Shown here one piece after another: positions 8,444 to 18,143 of a stretch of DNA of 64,000 bases. The DNA is from Actinomycetota bacterium (GTDB lineage: Bacteria > Actinomycetota > Acidimicrobiia > Acidimicrobiales > Palsa-688): positions 1 to 64,000 of the forward strand of contig JAJPKN010000063.1 in NCBI GenBank assembly GCA_021323695.1, written 5' to 3'. The notes under the pieces are model-generated. The model ran no database searches. It worked only from the letters and a program-made list of their open reading frames with translations, and was not told where the DNA came from. Both the position numbers and the translations under genes were made by a program. Within the stretch, counting starts at the first letter, position 1. Each line of letters begins with the position of its first letter.

Positions 8444-9421
8444 GTGGACCGCCGTGACTTTGCGAAGCGCTGGCAGGGACGAGGGCAGGCGGTCCCTTCC
8501 CTTGACGAGCTTGTGGTGGCTGGCGAGATACCTGCTGGCCCGGCCAGGGCCTGGCCATCGGCTGAAAAACGGTACGCGTTCAGCTACTCTGGCCGGCTAT
8601 GTACAGTGGGCCGAGGTCGCCGTAGCGTGGAGGCAGCTCTCGCTAGCACCGACGAGGTCGTCCTGGACGGTGCAGGCCAGCTCGGCGTTGTGTCCCCACA
8701 CATGGACGACGCCGTCCTGAGCTGCGGGAGAGTGCTTAGCGCGCACCCCGGAGCCCAGGTTGTGACTGTGTTCAGCGGTGGGCCGCCCAGGGTGGCCAAG
8801 CTGCCACCCTGGGACCGCAAGTCCGGCCACTTCAAGCCGGGCGATGACGTCATGAAGGCACGAGCGCTCGAGGACGAAGAAGCTTTGGCCCTGGCCGGTG
8901 CAGGATCGCACCGGCTCGGGCTGTGGGACGCACAGTACCGGGGCTGGCGAGCGCCGGCCAGCCGTGCGGTGACATCCGCGCTGGTCTCCAAGCTCAATGG
9001 TGCGTTGCTATGGTTGGCCGACCGGGGCTTGGCGGACGAACTGTACGCCCGTCTGCGCGCTACCGTGGAGGCGCTGGACGCTAGGACTTGGTTAGTCCCG
9101 CTGGGGCTGGCGCACATTGACCATAGGCTTACAGCCCGGGCTTGCCTCCGGCTGGCGCACGAGGTGGCAGGAAGAAAATGGGTGGCTTACGAGGATCTTC
9201 CCTATGGTGCCCTGCGGCCCACTGACCTGGTCAGGGCCAAACGACGTGCGTACCGGTCTGGTTTCCGGCTGGAGGGAGCCCGCTTTGCTCACGAGGGGTC
9301 GACTTCCCAAAAGGCTGCCCTGCTCGCCTGCTACCGGTCCCAGCTCCCATGCCTTGGCCTGGAGGCAGAAGTGGCCTTGGAGTCCCCAGAGGTGTTCCAC
9401 CTCCTGGTAAAGAGGGGCTAG
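8444..9421 (+). CDS. PIG-L family (LmbE-like) deacetylase
   Basis: A 325-residue protein of the PIG-L/LmbE superfamily, zinc enzymes that N-deacetylate GlcNAc-containing molecules. The family motif is GVVSPHMDDAVLSCG (His-x2-Asp-Asp, about residues 86-89), with a later zinc-ligand candidate in LGLAHIDHR. The GTG start at 8444 has no SD and the first 75 residues are not typical of the family, so the true start may be further in. It diverges from gmhB, so the two share a very short promoter region. A role in deacetylating the surface glycan is likely from context only. Confidence 0.75.
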   Translation: MDRRDFAKRWQGRGQAVPSLDELVVAGEIPAGPARAWPSAEKRYAFSYSGRLCTVGRGRRSVEAALASTDEVVLDGAGQLGVVSPHMDDAVLSCGRVLSAHPGAQVVTVFSGGPPRVAKLPPWDRKSGHFKPGDDVMKARALEDEEALALAGAGSHRLGLWDAQYRGWRAPASRAVTSALVSKLNGALLWLADRGLADELYARLRATVEALDARTWLVPLGLAHIDHRLTARACLRLAHEVAGRKWVAYEDLPYGALRPTDLVRAKRRAYRSGFRLEGARFAHEGSTSQKAALLACYRSQLPCLGLEAEVALESPEVFHLLVKRG

Positions 9422-9452
9422 CCAGGGCTAGCCACGGCCAGCCAGGGCGCGG

Positions 9453-10283
9453 TTAGCCGCTTGGGCATTGTCCGTCATTGCGGTGTTGGGGAGGCAGGGC
9501 CGTTCCGACCAACTGGGCTTCTGACCATAAGTCCTGAAGGTGCCGCCTGCGCCAGCGTACTAAGCTCCGCAGCCCTGGGAGGCGTTCCATCGTCTCTCGG
9601 CAGCGTGCCTTCAGGCGGCTGCTGCTGTACGTAATGTGGGACGGGAACGGTTTTGCGTAGATGGCCCGAGGCCACACGCAGCGGATGTTGTCCAGCCAGC
9701 CCATTTCGTAGAAGAGATCCCATTCGTCGGCTGGCACCCTTATGGGTAGCAGGTGGTCGGCCAACCGACGGCACCCCTCAGCGGTGATGTAGTAGCCAAG
9801 GGTGGACTTCAGGTTACCCATGTCGACGGGCAGCACCAGGGAGCGGCTGCCGACAGCCGTTGCGCCCGCCCTGCTGAGCAGCAATGGCTGGCCTGGCAGC
9901 TTGTGCCCGTAGCCGTACAGGACGGCTTCAGCACCCCGAGTGGCTGACGCGACCTGTTGGGTAAGTTCCGCCAAGTCAGGTGCCACGCTCACGTCGTCCT
10001 CCAAGACCAGGGCCCCAGCCCAACCCTGTTCCAAGACGTAGCGGTAGGTGGCTAGATGGGACAGGCTGCAAGCAACGACGCTGGGCCAATGGCCGCGCCT
10101 TGCCATAAGGCCTTCGGGCACGACCAGGTTGCGGTCGCCCAAGTCGACGTCCCGGCTCTCCAGGGCCGTGATCACCTTGTAAGCCACGCCCGCCCTCGAC
10201 AGTTCCGCTTCGATAGACCTCCTTCTGTCTGTCGACTTAGCCAGGTTGATCACCAGGGCCATGACTTGGTCGTCCTGTGGCAC
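9453..10283 (-). CDS. glycosyltransferase family 25 protein (copy 2)
   Basis: A 276-residue GT25 protein with ALVINLAKSTDRRRSIEAEL at the start, CSLSHLATYRYVL and the LVLEDDVSV metal site, as in the copy at 186-1046. The GTG at 10283 lies 2 bases beyond the methyltransferase stop and has GGGGGAG 7 nt upstream; an internal ATG at 10262 is the alternative. It is the last gene of the second polysaccharide operon. The C-terminal 60 residues are basic and variable. Donor sugar unknown. Confidence 0.86.
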   Translation of the reverse strand: MPQDDQVMALVINLAKSTDRRRSIEAELSRAGVAYKVITALESRDVDLGDRNLVVPEGLMARRGHWPSVVACSLSHLATYRYVLEQGWAGALVLEDDVSVAPDLAELTQQVASATRGAEAVLYGYGHKLPGQPLLLSRAGATAVGSRSLVLPVDMGNLKSTLGYYITAEGCRRLADHLLPIRVPADEWDLFYEMGWLDNIRCVWPRAIYAKPFPSHITYSSSRLKARCRETMERLPGLRSLVRWRRRHLQDLWSEAQLVGTALPPQHRNDGQCPSG

Positions 10284-10285
10284 TA

Positions 10286-11032
10286 TCAAGCTCCCCCGAC
10301 GACGGCAAAGGACGCTGGCACACCTACCAGGCGGTCGATGACCGACTTGCAAACCTGTCGAGCAGCCCAGTCGATGTCGTGCAGGCGTGTGAGCCTCGCC
10401 GGGGCCCAGCCGGAGCCCTCGACCATGGCGAGCAGTACTGGTGGTGGTGTGCCGTGGGCCAACGGCAGGCTGGACTGCAGGGCCTTGTCGTAACCAGTGC
10501 CGGCAGGGCACCCCTGCTGGCGGCGGTCTCGCAGCACTGCCCTGGCCTTGGAGCGGGCAGCTGCCAGGGGGCCGTTGGCTGTGCCCCACTGGCTGGCGAA
10601 GACGACGAGCCGTCCCCTCGGCGCCGCTCGCCGCCAGGCCGCAAGCGCCTCCACCGGTTCGGGGAGCGTCCAGAGGAGGTGGCGCTCGACGACCGCGTCG
10701 AAGTCGTCCTCGGGGGGTGCAGCGGCGTCAGCCTCGACGGTCACGACGTCCAGGCCAGCCTGTGCTGCCTTTTCCCGCAGGCGGGCGAGCATCTGGGGAG
10801 ACGAGTCCAGGGCGGTGACCCGGTAGCTCAACTGGGCCAGGACCAGGCTGATGAAGCCAGTACCTGCCCCGACGTCCAGCACGCGGGCGGGCGGGGCTGG
10901 GAGGAGGGCGAGCGCCGCTGCTCGCCACGCCGCGAGCTCCAGGTCGGACGAGGGGTTGTGGTGGGGAGAGCGGTCGTAACTTTGGGCCTTCGCGTCCCAC
11001 AGCCTGCGGACACGCTCCGAGGTGCCGGTCAT
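10286..11032 (-). CDS. class I SAM-dependent methyltransferase
   Basis: A 248-residue class I methyltransferase. SAM motif I is RVLDVGAGTGFISLVLA, motif II VTALDSSPQML, followed by VTVEADAAAPP and DAVVERHLLWTLPEP. The ATG at 11032 overlaps the stop of the upstream GT4 gene (ATGA), and the GT25 gene follows at once, so it is translated within the glycan operon. It probably O- or N-methylates a sugar of the exported polymer. The fold does not reveal the acceptor. Confidence 0.88.
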   Translation of the reverse strand: MTGTSERVRRLWDAKAQSYDRSPHHNPSSDLELAAWRAAALALLPAPPARVLDVGAGTGFISLVLAQLSYRVTALDSSPQMLARLREKAAQAGLDVVTVEADAAAPPEDDFDAVVERHLLWTLPEPVEALAAWRRAAPRGRLVVFASQWGTANGPLAAARSKARAVLRDRRQQGCPAGTGYDKALQSSLPLAHGTPPPVLLAMVEGSGWAPARLTRLHDIDWAARQVCKSVIDRLVGVPASFAVVGGA

Positions 11033-12198
11033 GTACGTCTCGAGCCGCTCATAGCAGCCCCTCTCGTGGCGCGCCGACGTTCATGTACTTCCCGGTACAC
11101 CTCCAGGGTCCTGGTTGCGGTGGTGGCCCAGCTGAACTCGGCCGCCCGGCGCAGGCCCAGCTGCCTCAGCTCGGCTGACCTGGGCCCAAGGGCCTCCAGC
11201 AGGGCAGCAGCGATGGAGCGATGGTCGGTCGGGTCGCACAGCACCGCCGCACCCCCGGCCGTCTCGGGCATGGCAGTGACGTTGGAGGTGACGACGGGGC
11301 ACCCACAAGCCATGGCCTCCAGGATAGGTAGGCCAAAGGTCTCGTTCAGCGACGGGTAGACAAAGGCGTCGGCGGCTTGGTAGAAGCTGGCTGTTTCCTC
11401 CAGTGGCACCTGGCCGACGAACAGGGTCTCCGAGGCTATCCCCAGCTCTCGGGCCAAGCGCTTCAGCTGGTCCTGGTGCCGGGTGTAGGTACCCCCGCCC
11501 ACGACCACCAGCTGCCGGCCTCCGAGCGCCGGGTGGGCATGCGCCCAGGCCCTTAGCAAGCCGGCGCAGTTCTTGTACGGCCACAGCGAGGAGACGAACA
11601 GGGCGAACGGGCGGTTGACACCGTAGCGGCTCAAGCGCTGCATGGGTGCTGCCCGCCCCGCTGGTTTGAACAGGTCGTGGTCCACGGCCTCGGGGACCAA
11701 GTGCAGCACCGACGGGCTCACGGGCAGGTACTGCTCGACCTGCGAGCGAAGGCTTTGTGAGTTGACGATTATGGCATCAGCCAGGGCGGCAGAGCGCCTG
11801 TAGGACCGCCTGCGGTAGGCTCCTGTGACCTTGGGGAAGTTGGGGAGCATGAAGGCATGCATGGTCTTGATGTGGAGCACCAAGCCACATGTTTTCACGC
11901 TCGGGGCCAGCAGGGTGTTGAGCACGTCTATGCGGCTCAGCGGCAGCCGGACGGGGGAGTAGGCCTGCTCGCCCAGCGTGCGCAGCACGCGGTGCTCGTT
12001 GGACCAAGGGAAGGTAATGTACCTGGCCCTTGGCCCGTAACCCTGGTAGAGGCGCCGGCCGGTGGGGCTGACCATGAGGTAAATGGTCTCAGCCGGCCCC
12101 AGGAGCTTGACCATCTGAGGTAGGACACGGGCCCAGAACCAGTGGGCACCCGAGGGGTGCCGGGGGTCTTCGGTGAGCAGGTTGATGGCTACGCGCAT
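11029..12198 (-). CDS. glycosyltransferase family 4 protein (paralogue of 5671-6939)
   Basis: A 389-residue GT4 glycosyltransferase that closely repeats the sequence of the 5671-6939 protein: RVAINLLTEDPRHPSGAHWF, LYQGYGP, ARYITFPWSNE, FALFVSSLWPYKNCAGLLRAW and NETFGLPILEAMACGCPVV. It lacks the NQRAG-repeat extension of the copy. The ATG at 12198 was chosen (AAGG upstream, 10-base overlap with the preceding gene); a GTG at 12231 is possible. The duplication suggests both operons install the same or a similar linkage. Confidence 0.88.
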   Translation of the reverse strand: MRVAINLLTEDPRHPSGAHWFWARVLPQMVKLLGPAETIYLMVSPTGRRLYQGYGPRARYITFPWSNEHRVLRTLGEQAYSPVRLPLSRIDVLNTLLAPSVKTCGLVLHIKTMHAFMLPNFPKVTGAYRRRSYRRSAALADAIIVNSQSLRSQVEQYLPVSPSVLHLVPEAVDHDLFKPAGRAAPMQRLSRYGVNRPFALFVSSLWPYKNCAGLLRAWAHAHPALGGRQLVVVGGGTYTRHQDQLKRLARELGIASETLFVGQVPLEETASFYQAADAFVYPSLNETFGLPILEAMACGCPVVTSNVTAMPETAGGAAVLCDPTDHRSIAAALLEALGPRSAELRQLGLRRAAEFSWATTATRTLEVYREVHERRRATRGAAMSGSRRT

Positions 12199-13604
12199 AG
12201 GCCTTGCGAGCACAAGGTGCTCACCAGCCACCGGTTCTTGCCCCGTTGCGTGGTCTCCACCTCGCGTACCTGGCGGAGGACAAGGCCGAAGTCGTCGCCC
12301 AGTTTGCGCTGCACGAGGGCCCGTACCCGCTCCAGGCTCTCTTGGCTGTAGCGAGGGCTGGGGACGTAGCGCAGCTCCACCCGCCCTGGCTCCTCCTGGA
12401 AGAACTGGACGGAGTAAAGCCCGTAGAAGCTGGCATCGTTCAAGTTGAAGGGGGTTAGCGGCACTTTGCGCCCCCCAGGGCCGATGAGGAACTCGTGGCC
12501 CCGGCCCCTCACGTCGCTGACGGCCAGCCAGGGCAGCTCTCGGGCACCGTCGGTAGCTTCGTCATAAGGCACCACGTAGTCCCCGGTACGGTACCGGATG
12601 AGAGGCATGACCAGGTTGTGGAAACTGGTGCCGATGACTTCTCGGAGGCCGTCTTGGTCAGGGGGGCCGAGCTCGGCGAAGCCGTAGGCCGGGCAGAAGT
12701 ACAGGAGCTGGCTCTTGCGGCCCTGGCCGGCGAGCACGGCCCTTTCCCGGTGCCCGTACCAGTGGTACACGGGGCAACCGAAGCTGTCCTCGAGCAGGCG
12801 GCGCTGGGGTGCTGTGAGGCGCTCGGAGCCGGCCAGGATGCAGCGCAGCCGGGCCGGCCAGGCCTGGCCCGCCTCGTCCAGCAGCTCGGCCAGGTGCAGG
12901 GCGACGCTTGGGTAGATGTGGAGGATGTCGGGCCGGAAGTTCCGCACGTGGTCCAGGTACTCGGGGAGCCGCTGGGCCGAGAGGTGGAACGATGACAGCA
13001 TGAGCCAGTTGCGAGTGGTGTCGTGATAGGCGATGTCGCCGTCTGGGCTGGAACTGGTCACCCGCGACCGCACCATGAGCACGCGGGACTCGGTGCTGTA
13101 GCCGGCTCGGGCCCACAATGCCTCGATGAAGGCGCGTTCCTTGGGCCGGCTCACCCCTTTTTGGAGGTAGAAGGCCATTGGTTCGCCGGTGGTCCCCCCG
13201 GTGGTCAGGTACAGCCGGGCCGAGCGGCCCGGCTTGGTGGTCGCCAGCCGGTCAAGGTTGCGGGCGACGTCCTGCCGGGTGAGCAGGGGGCAGCTGTCCA
13301 TTTCCTCCAGGCTCTGCAGCTGCGAGGGCCGGAAGCCGGCTTCGGCGAAACGCTCAGCGTAAAAGGGCGAATAGCGCTCGGCGTGGGTGAGGACCGCGCG
13401 CAGCTGCTCCAGTTGGTAGCTGGTGGCCTGCTCTTCGGACCAGTGCTCCGACTCCCTGGCCAGGCACCTGAACCCCTCGAAGCGCGCACCAAGGCGCCAC
13501 CGTTCGGGTACACGACGGAACAATGCCCCAGCTACCCGCTTCAGCCCTGGGCTGAGCCGTTCGTAGGTGCCCAGCCACGGGTAAAAGGAGTCCTCCAGGT
13601 TCAT
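12189..13604 (-). CDS. CapK/PaaK-like adenylate-forming protein
   Basis: A 471-residue member of the phenylacetate-CoA ligase/CapK branch of adenylate-forming enzymes, frequent in capsule and exopolysaccharide loci. The P-loop-like LYLTTGGTTGEPMAFYL (about residues 135-151), YPSVALHLAELL, LAGSERLT, the Tyr-Gly segment YHWYGHRE and LIRYRTGDYV are all in family order. The ATG at 13604 begins MNLEDSFYP. It overlaps the next gene by 10 bases. CapK-like proteins probably activate or transfer an acyl or amino acid onto the glycan, but no substrate has been firmly established for this branch. Confidence 0.82.
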   Translation of the reverse strand: MNLEDSFYPWLGTYERLSPGLKRVAGALFRRVPERWRLGARFEGFRCLARESEHWSEEQATSYQLEQLRAVLTHAERYSPFYAERFAEAGFRPSQLQSLEEMDSCPLLTRQDVARNLDRLATTKPGRSARLYLTTGGTTGEPMAFYLQKGVSRPKERAFIEALWARAGYSTESRVLMVRSRVTSSSPDGDIAYHDTTRNWLMLSSFHLSAQRLPEYLDHVRNFRPDILHIYPSVALHLAELLDEAGQAWPARLRCILAGSERLTAPQRRLLEDSFGCPVYHWYGHRERAVLAGQGRKSQLLYFCPAYGFAELGPPDQDGLREVIGTSFHNLVMPLIRYRTGDYVVPYDEATDGARELPWLAVSDVRGRGHEFLIGPGGRKVPLTPFNLNDASFYGLYSVQFFQEEPGRVELRYVPSPRYSQESLERVRALVQRKLGDDFGLVLRQVREVETTQRGKNRWLVSTLCSQGLCA

Positions 13605-13763
13605 CCGACGGTGCTCACTGCCAATGGCCTTGGCCCGTCCTCTGGCCAGGGCAGGTGCGTTGCTGGCATACGCTTACCTGAGCGCCGTTACCAAGCTGGT
13701 AATACGTACCTCCGCTGAGGCACGCCAGGCCCCAAGTGGTGCCGCCAGGGTCGCCACAAGTGC

Positions 13764-15800
13764 TCACGACCAGAACTGCAGGGCAGTCCGCAAGGGCTCA
13801 CCCTCCGCGACTGTGCCCTCACCCAGCACGGTCGTTGCCGGCTGCTTGCGGCCAAAGCCGGGGGAGTACCAGCCAAGCGGGGGATCCTCTTCCCCCGTGG
13901 CCAGCCTCCAGCGCCCCTGGTCGGGCAGCCGTAGCGTGGCGGTGGCCCTTTCGGCGGGGCCGGGCCAGCTAAGCCGGGCCTCGTGGCCGTCGAGGGTTGC
14001 GTTCACCTGCGGGCCCAGGTGCCAGGCGAGCCGGAAGCGGTGCCGGCCCGCCGACCTCACCTCGTCCGTCACCTCTAGGAGCCGTTGGCGGGGCCGCAGG
14101 CGGACTGTGCGGCGGTGCAGGGCCGGGGGGTGGAGCGACTGGTACCCGTCGTGCTCGGCCGACCAGTACATGTCGTCCTCGGGACCGCCGCCGACGTCTA
14201 GCAGCACCAGGCGGGAGCGTGCGTGGGCCGCCCACATGAACGGGCCGTGGGGGGCCGACTGGTCCCGGCCGCCCAGCTCCAAGGTGTTGTGGCCCAGCGT
14301 CGAGCGGAAATAGCGCCTCCAGGCCGGCTCCCCGTGGTAGCAGTAGGTGCCGGGGTCGGCCAGGATCTCGGTCCCGCCGTGGCGCACTTCGAGCGAGAGG
14401 GCATCGGCGTGGGCGTGGGCGGCGATGGACAAAAAGCCGTGAGGCCCCGAGTCGCAACGGCACCAGATCTCGGGGCGCTCCGCGCCTACCGCCCGGGCCC
14501 GCAGGACCGTGAGCCCGGCGTCAGGGAAATGGCAAGGCCGCCCGGGGCTGCGCTCTGGGCCAGGGTGCTCGGCGGCCAGCGCCGCCACCAGGCAGCTCCA
14601 GGCGTCCGGCCGTGAGGCTGGCCACCACTGCGGGGCACCGAACAGCTCCCGGCAGGTGCTGAGCAGGCTCTCCCAGCGGTTGGCACCCGGGTCGACCACC
14701 AGGCCCCTGCCGTCGTCGCCGTCGCCGTAGCGCGGTGGCTGCATGGCCACGTCGAGGGTGGCCGCGACCACATCGGCCATCTGGCACAGCCGGTGCCAGG
14801 TGCCCTCCCCCAGAGGCAAGCCGGCCCGGTCTGCCTCGGCGCCGGCCAGGAGGCCGAGCTCGGCGACGAAGCCGTGGTACTCGAAGGCCATCTCCCGGTT
14901 GGTGCCACTAGGGAACGTGTTGTGCTCCAGTTCCACCTCCAACAGCCGGCGTGCTTGGTTGGCCCAGCGCCCGCTCTCGGGGTACCAGCCGAACGCAAGC
15001 GACCCGACGAGGAGCCCGGCCGCCTCGGCCACTACATGGTTGTTGGCCGATGAGCCCCGGCTGCGGAAAGCGGCCAGGTACCTTTGGTGCCACCAGATCT
15101 GGGCCAGCGCCAGGTCGTTGCCTTCGAACAGCTCCTGGGCGCCGTACCAGCCGTCGAGCAGCCGCCTGGCCCATGCCCAGGAGATGAGGCGGATGCCCGC
15201 CTCTATGCCGCTCGTCCAGTGGACCCCCGAAAGGAACGGGTTCTGCTCCCACCACGAGCGCAGGTGGGCGGCTGCCCGCTCGGCGTAGCGGGGCTCGCCG
15301 GAAAGGGCGAACGCGGCGGCCAGGACGGTCACGTGGTGAAGGCGGGAGAGCTCCCAGATCTGCTTCACGTTGCCGGTTTGGGCCTCGTCTCGGTGGTCGA
15401 CCCGGAAGCAATAAGCCTCCTGGGGGGCCCTGCGGCCGGTGACCGGGTCGAAGAACCAGTCTGGGGCCGCCATGTCGTCGCGACGCGCCCCGAGCAGCTC
15501 CCAGCTGCCCCCCATGAGCTCGTCTGCCGCTCGCAGCACGCCCACGCGGGCCTCGGCTGGCACCACCTCCAGGGCGCCTGGGGGCAGGACGGCGGAAAAA
15601 CGCGGTTGTCCCTGGAGCCGAAGCCGAGGCAGGCGCGCCGTGGAGCGCGTCTGGCCAGCGAGCAGGGTGGTGAGGGCGCCGGGTGCCACCTGGTCGCGCT
15701 CCCAGGCCCATTTCTTCGCCTGGTCCACCAGGCGCCAACCCAGCTCGCTGGGCGCCATCTTCGCCAGGCGGTCCAGGTACCACTGGGCTTTGCGGCTCAT
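13764..15800 (-). CDS. heparinase II/III family protein
   Basis: A 678-residue protein with an N-terminal alpha/alpha-toroid region (HHVTVLAAAFALSGEPRYAERA, WTSGIEAGIRLISWAWA, NNHVVAEAAGL, NREMAFEYHGFVAELGLL) and a C-terminal beta-rich heparinase II/III domain (AHAHADALSLEVRHGGTEILADPG, YFRSTLGHNTLELGG). These are typical of polysaccharide lyase families that cut uronate polymers. No signal peptide is evident, as in many EPS-locus homologues. It starts 33 bases after the bi-domain oxidoreductase stop; this gene pair recurs in many EPS loci. It may trim or edit the polymer or act during its synthesis. Confidence 0.85.
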   Translation of the reverse strand: MSRKAQWYLDRLAKMAPSELGWRLVDQAKKWAWERDQVAPGALTTLLAGQTRSTARLPRLRLQGQPRFSAVLPPGALEVVPAEARVGVLRAADELMGGSWELLGARRDDMAAPDWFFDPVTGRRAPQEAYCFRVDHRDEAQTGNVKQIWELSRLHHVTVLAAAFALSGEPRYAERAAAHLRSWWEQNPFLSGVHWTSGIEAGIRLISWAWARRLLDGWYGAQELFEGNDLALAQIWWHQRYLAAFRSRGSSANNHVVAEAAGLLVGSLAFGWYPESGRWANQARRLLEVELEHNTFPSGTNREMAFEYHGFVAELGLLAGAEADRAGLPLGEGTWHRLCQMADVVAATLDVAMQPPRYGDGDDGRGLVVDPGANRWESLLSTCRELFGAPQWWPASRPDAWSCLVAALAAEHPGPERSPGRPCHFPDAGLTVLRARAVGAERPEIWCRCDSGPHGFLSIAAHAHADALSLEVRHGGTEILADPGTYCYHGEPAWRRYFRSTLGHNTLELGGRDQSAPHGPFMWAAHARSRLVLLDVGGGPEDDMYWSAEHDGYQSLHPPALHRRTVRLRPRQRLLEVTDEVRSAGRHRFRLAWHLGPQVNATLDGHEARLSWPGPAERATATLRLPDQGRWRLATGEEDPPLGWYSPGFGRKQPATTVLGEGTVAEGEPLRTALQFWS

Positions 15801-15833
15801 GGGGCCGGGGTACGGGTCAAGGCCACTGTGGGG

Positions 15834-18044
15834 CTAGACCTTTACGGGGGCCCCAGTGGCCAGGCTCTGCTCGGCGGCGAGCGTGGCCCGGGTCGTCGCC
15901 ACCAGCGCCCCGAAGGCGACGGGCATGTCGTCGCCGTGGCGGACGGCGGCCAAGAACGCCTCCAACTGGGCGCGCTGGCCCTTGTCGGCGCCGCCCAGCG
16001 CGTATGTCGAGCGCCTGCGGCTGGCCCAGACCGTGACCCGTTTGAAGTTCTCGAGCCTTGCGGCCCGCCCGCCAGAAGCCGCCTCGAAGGTCTCCTTGGG
16101 GAAGCGCGGGTGGCCGTTGGTGAAGTAGGTGACGGTGCCGAGCGAGCCGTCTGGGTAGCTCAAGGAAACTTGTAGGTTGCCCGGCCCGGCTCCCAGGGTG
16201 GCCACCGCAAGGGGGTCTTGGCCCAACCACCAGGAGATGGTGTCGATGAAGTGGCCCCCTTCGCCGCTGAACCGGGAGCCTTCGGACGCCTCGTCGCGGT
16301 ACCAGCTGTCGGCGGGCAGGCTGCCGGCGTTGACCAGGTAGCGCACCACCGAGGGGCCTCGCAGCGGCCCGAAGTGCTTGCGGGCAAAGTTGAACATGGG
16401 CGCAAACCGACGGTTGAAGCCGACCATGAGCCGGTCGTTGCCCGTGCTCTCCACGGTGGCGACCACCCGGTCGAGCTCTTCAGTGCTGAGGGCGAGCGGC
16501 TTTTCCACGAACACGGCCTTGCCCGCTTCGAGGGCACGGCAGGCCAGCTCGGCGTGAGAGCTGTGCCGGGTCACGATGAAGATGGCGTCCAGCGAGCCGT
16601 CGTCCAGCACCGAGGCCAGGTCGGTGCTGGCTTCGGCGAAGCCGAACTTGCGCTGAGCGTTGAGCCCGGACAGCGAGCGCCGGGTGACGACCCGCACGAG
16701 CTCCACCTCTGGCTTGCCGGCCAAGTGGGGCAGCAGCATGGACGAGGCGTAGTTGCCGGCACCGATGAAGGCAGCCCGCACGGGTGCCCCCGGTGCCAGC
16801 GGCCTGCGGCCATGGGGACGGGCTGGCCGGGACGTGGCCCCAACTGGCCGGTGGGCGGTGCTGAGGCCAGCATTGGCGTCTTGGGCAGTTGGCGGGGGCG
16901 GGCCTTGGGGGACGGGGGGGTAGCTGAACAAGAAGGCCACCCCCTTCAGCTCGCCCGAGCTGAGCTGCTCGTAGGCCTTGGGGGCGTCCTCCAACGGGAA
17001 AGTGCCCGCCACCAGCGGTTCGGGGTCGACGTCGCCCTTGGCCACCAGGTCCAAGAAGCAGGCTAGGTTGCGCCTCTCGGTCCAGCGTACGTAACCGGCT
17101 GGGTAGTCAGTACCTTGTAGCTCGTAGACCGGGTCGTAGCGCCCCGGGCCGTAGGAGCGGGAAAAGCGCACCTCCAGCTCCTTTTCGTAGTAGGCGTTCC
17201 AGGGCAGGTCGAGCTTGCACTTGCCGATGTCCACGATGGTCGCCCGGTCCCGGGCCAGGCGGGCCGCCAGTTCCACCGGCTGGTTGGTGGCCCCGCCGGC
17301 AGCCAGGAACACCTGGTCCGCGCCAAGGCCGCCCGATGCCCGGGCCACGGCTTCCTCCAAGGCGGTGCCCCCCTGGCCCTCGGCCGACGGGATGCAGACG
17401 GCGCCGGACTTCTCGGCCAAGCGGCAGCGCTCGGCTACCGGGTCTGTGCCCACCACGTTGACACCTGACGCGCACAGCAGCTGCACCACCAGCTGGCCGA
17501 CCAGTCCTAGGCCGACCACCACCGCGGTGTCACCCAGCTGCGGACGGCCCTGGCGCACCCCTTGGAGGGCTATAGAGCCCACGGTGGCGAAGGCGGCCAG
17601 GTGGGGGGCAACTCCGGGGGGCACGGGCACGCACAAGTTGAGCGGCACCCAGTTGACCTCGGCGTGGAGGGCGAACTCGTTGCCGGCGCAGGCCACCATC
17701 TGGCCAACGTGGAGCTCCTCAGCCCCCTTGCCCACCTCGGTGACGACCCCGGCCAGCGAGTAGCCAAGAGGCGTGTACGAGTCCAGGCGGCTCATGGCCT
17801 TGCGGTAGGCGTTGAGCGCCCCTTGTTGCTGGGCGGTGGCCAGGACCTTCTTCAGCTGGTCGGGACGAGCCCGGGCCTTGCCCAGGAGCGACATCTTGGA
17901 CTCGTCGACCTTCATCATCTCGGTGCCGGTCGAGATCAGCGAGAACAACGAGCGGACCAAGGCCCCGCCCGGGGCGCAGGCGGGTGGGGGCACGTCGAGC
18001 ACCGTCAGCTCTCCGGACTTGTAGTTCTGCGCGACTTGCTTCAT
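15834..18044 (-). CDS. bi-domain oxidoreductase: zinc-type alcohol dehydrogenase fused to Gfo/Idh/MocA dehydrogenase
   Basis: A 736-residue fusion. Residues 1-360 are a medium-chain dehydrogenase (GYSLAGVVTEVG, VVVGLGLVGQLVVQLLCASG, VVGTDPVAERC), and residues about 415-736 are a Gfo/Idh/MocA oxidoreductase (AAFIGAGNYASSMLLPHL, VEKPLALSTEELD, GFNRRFAPMF). The linker between them is rich in Pro and Ala. Such fusions are found with heparinase-like proteins in polysaccharide loci and presumably oxidise or reduce a sugar nucleotide. The ATG at 18044 is preceded by GAGAAGGAGCC, a good SD. Substrate unknown. Confidence 0.88.
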   Translation of the reverse strand: MKQVAQNYKSGELTVLDVPPPACAPGGALVRSLFSLISTGTEMMKVDESKMSLLGKARARPDQLKKVLATAQQQGALNAYRKAMSRLDSYTPLGYSLAGVVTEVGKGAEELHVGQMVACAGNEFALHAEVNWVPLNLCVPVPPGVAPHLAAFATVGSIALQGVRQGRPQLGDTAVVVGLGLVGQLVVQLLCASGVNVVGTDPVAERCRLAEKSGAVCIPSAEGQGGTALEEAVARASGGLGADQVFLAAGGATNQPVELAARLARDRATIVDIGKCKLDLPWNAYYEKELEVRFSRSYGPGRYDPVYELQGTDYPAGYVRWTERRNLACFLDLVAKGDVDPEPLVAGTFPLEDAPKAYEQLSSGELKGVAFLFSYPPVPQGPPPPTAQDANAGLSTAHRPVGATSRPARPHGRRPLAPGAPVRAAFIGAGNYASSMLLPHLAGKPEVELVRVVTRRSLSGLNAQRKFGFAEASTDLASVLDDGSLDAIFIVTRHSSHAELACRALEAGKAVFVEKPLALSTEELDRVVATVESTGNDRLMVGFNRRFAPMFNFARKHFGPLRGPSVVRYLVNAGSLPADSWYRDEASEGSRFSGEGGHFIDTISWWLGQDPLAVATLGAGPGNLQVSLSYPDGSLGTVTYFTNGHPRFPKETFEAASGGRAARLENFKRVTVWASRRRSTYALGGADKGQRAQLEAFLAAVRHGDDMPVAFGALVATTRATLAAEQSLATGAPVKV

Positions 18045-18071
18045 GGCTCCTTCTCCTGTGCGGCCTGCTGT

Positions 18072-18123
18072 GCGGCGTGCGTCCTCGGAAATGTCTTGCG
18101 AGCGGCGTGCGTCCTCGGCAATG
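18072..18123. repeat. two 22-base direct repeats, 30-base period, in the asnB-oxidoreductase gap
   Basis: GCGGCGTGCGTCCTCGG plus five further bases occurs at 18072-18093 and again at 18102-18123 with one mismatch. They fill half of the 99-base space between the asparagine-synthase-like gene and the oxidoreductase gene. They could be a duplicated regulatory site or a slipped-strand duplication. No known element is recognised. Confidence 0.6.
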
Positions 18124-18143
18124 GCTGCCGGCCCTGCCGGTGC

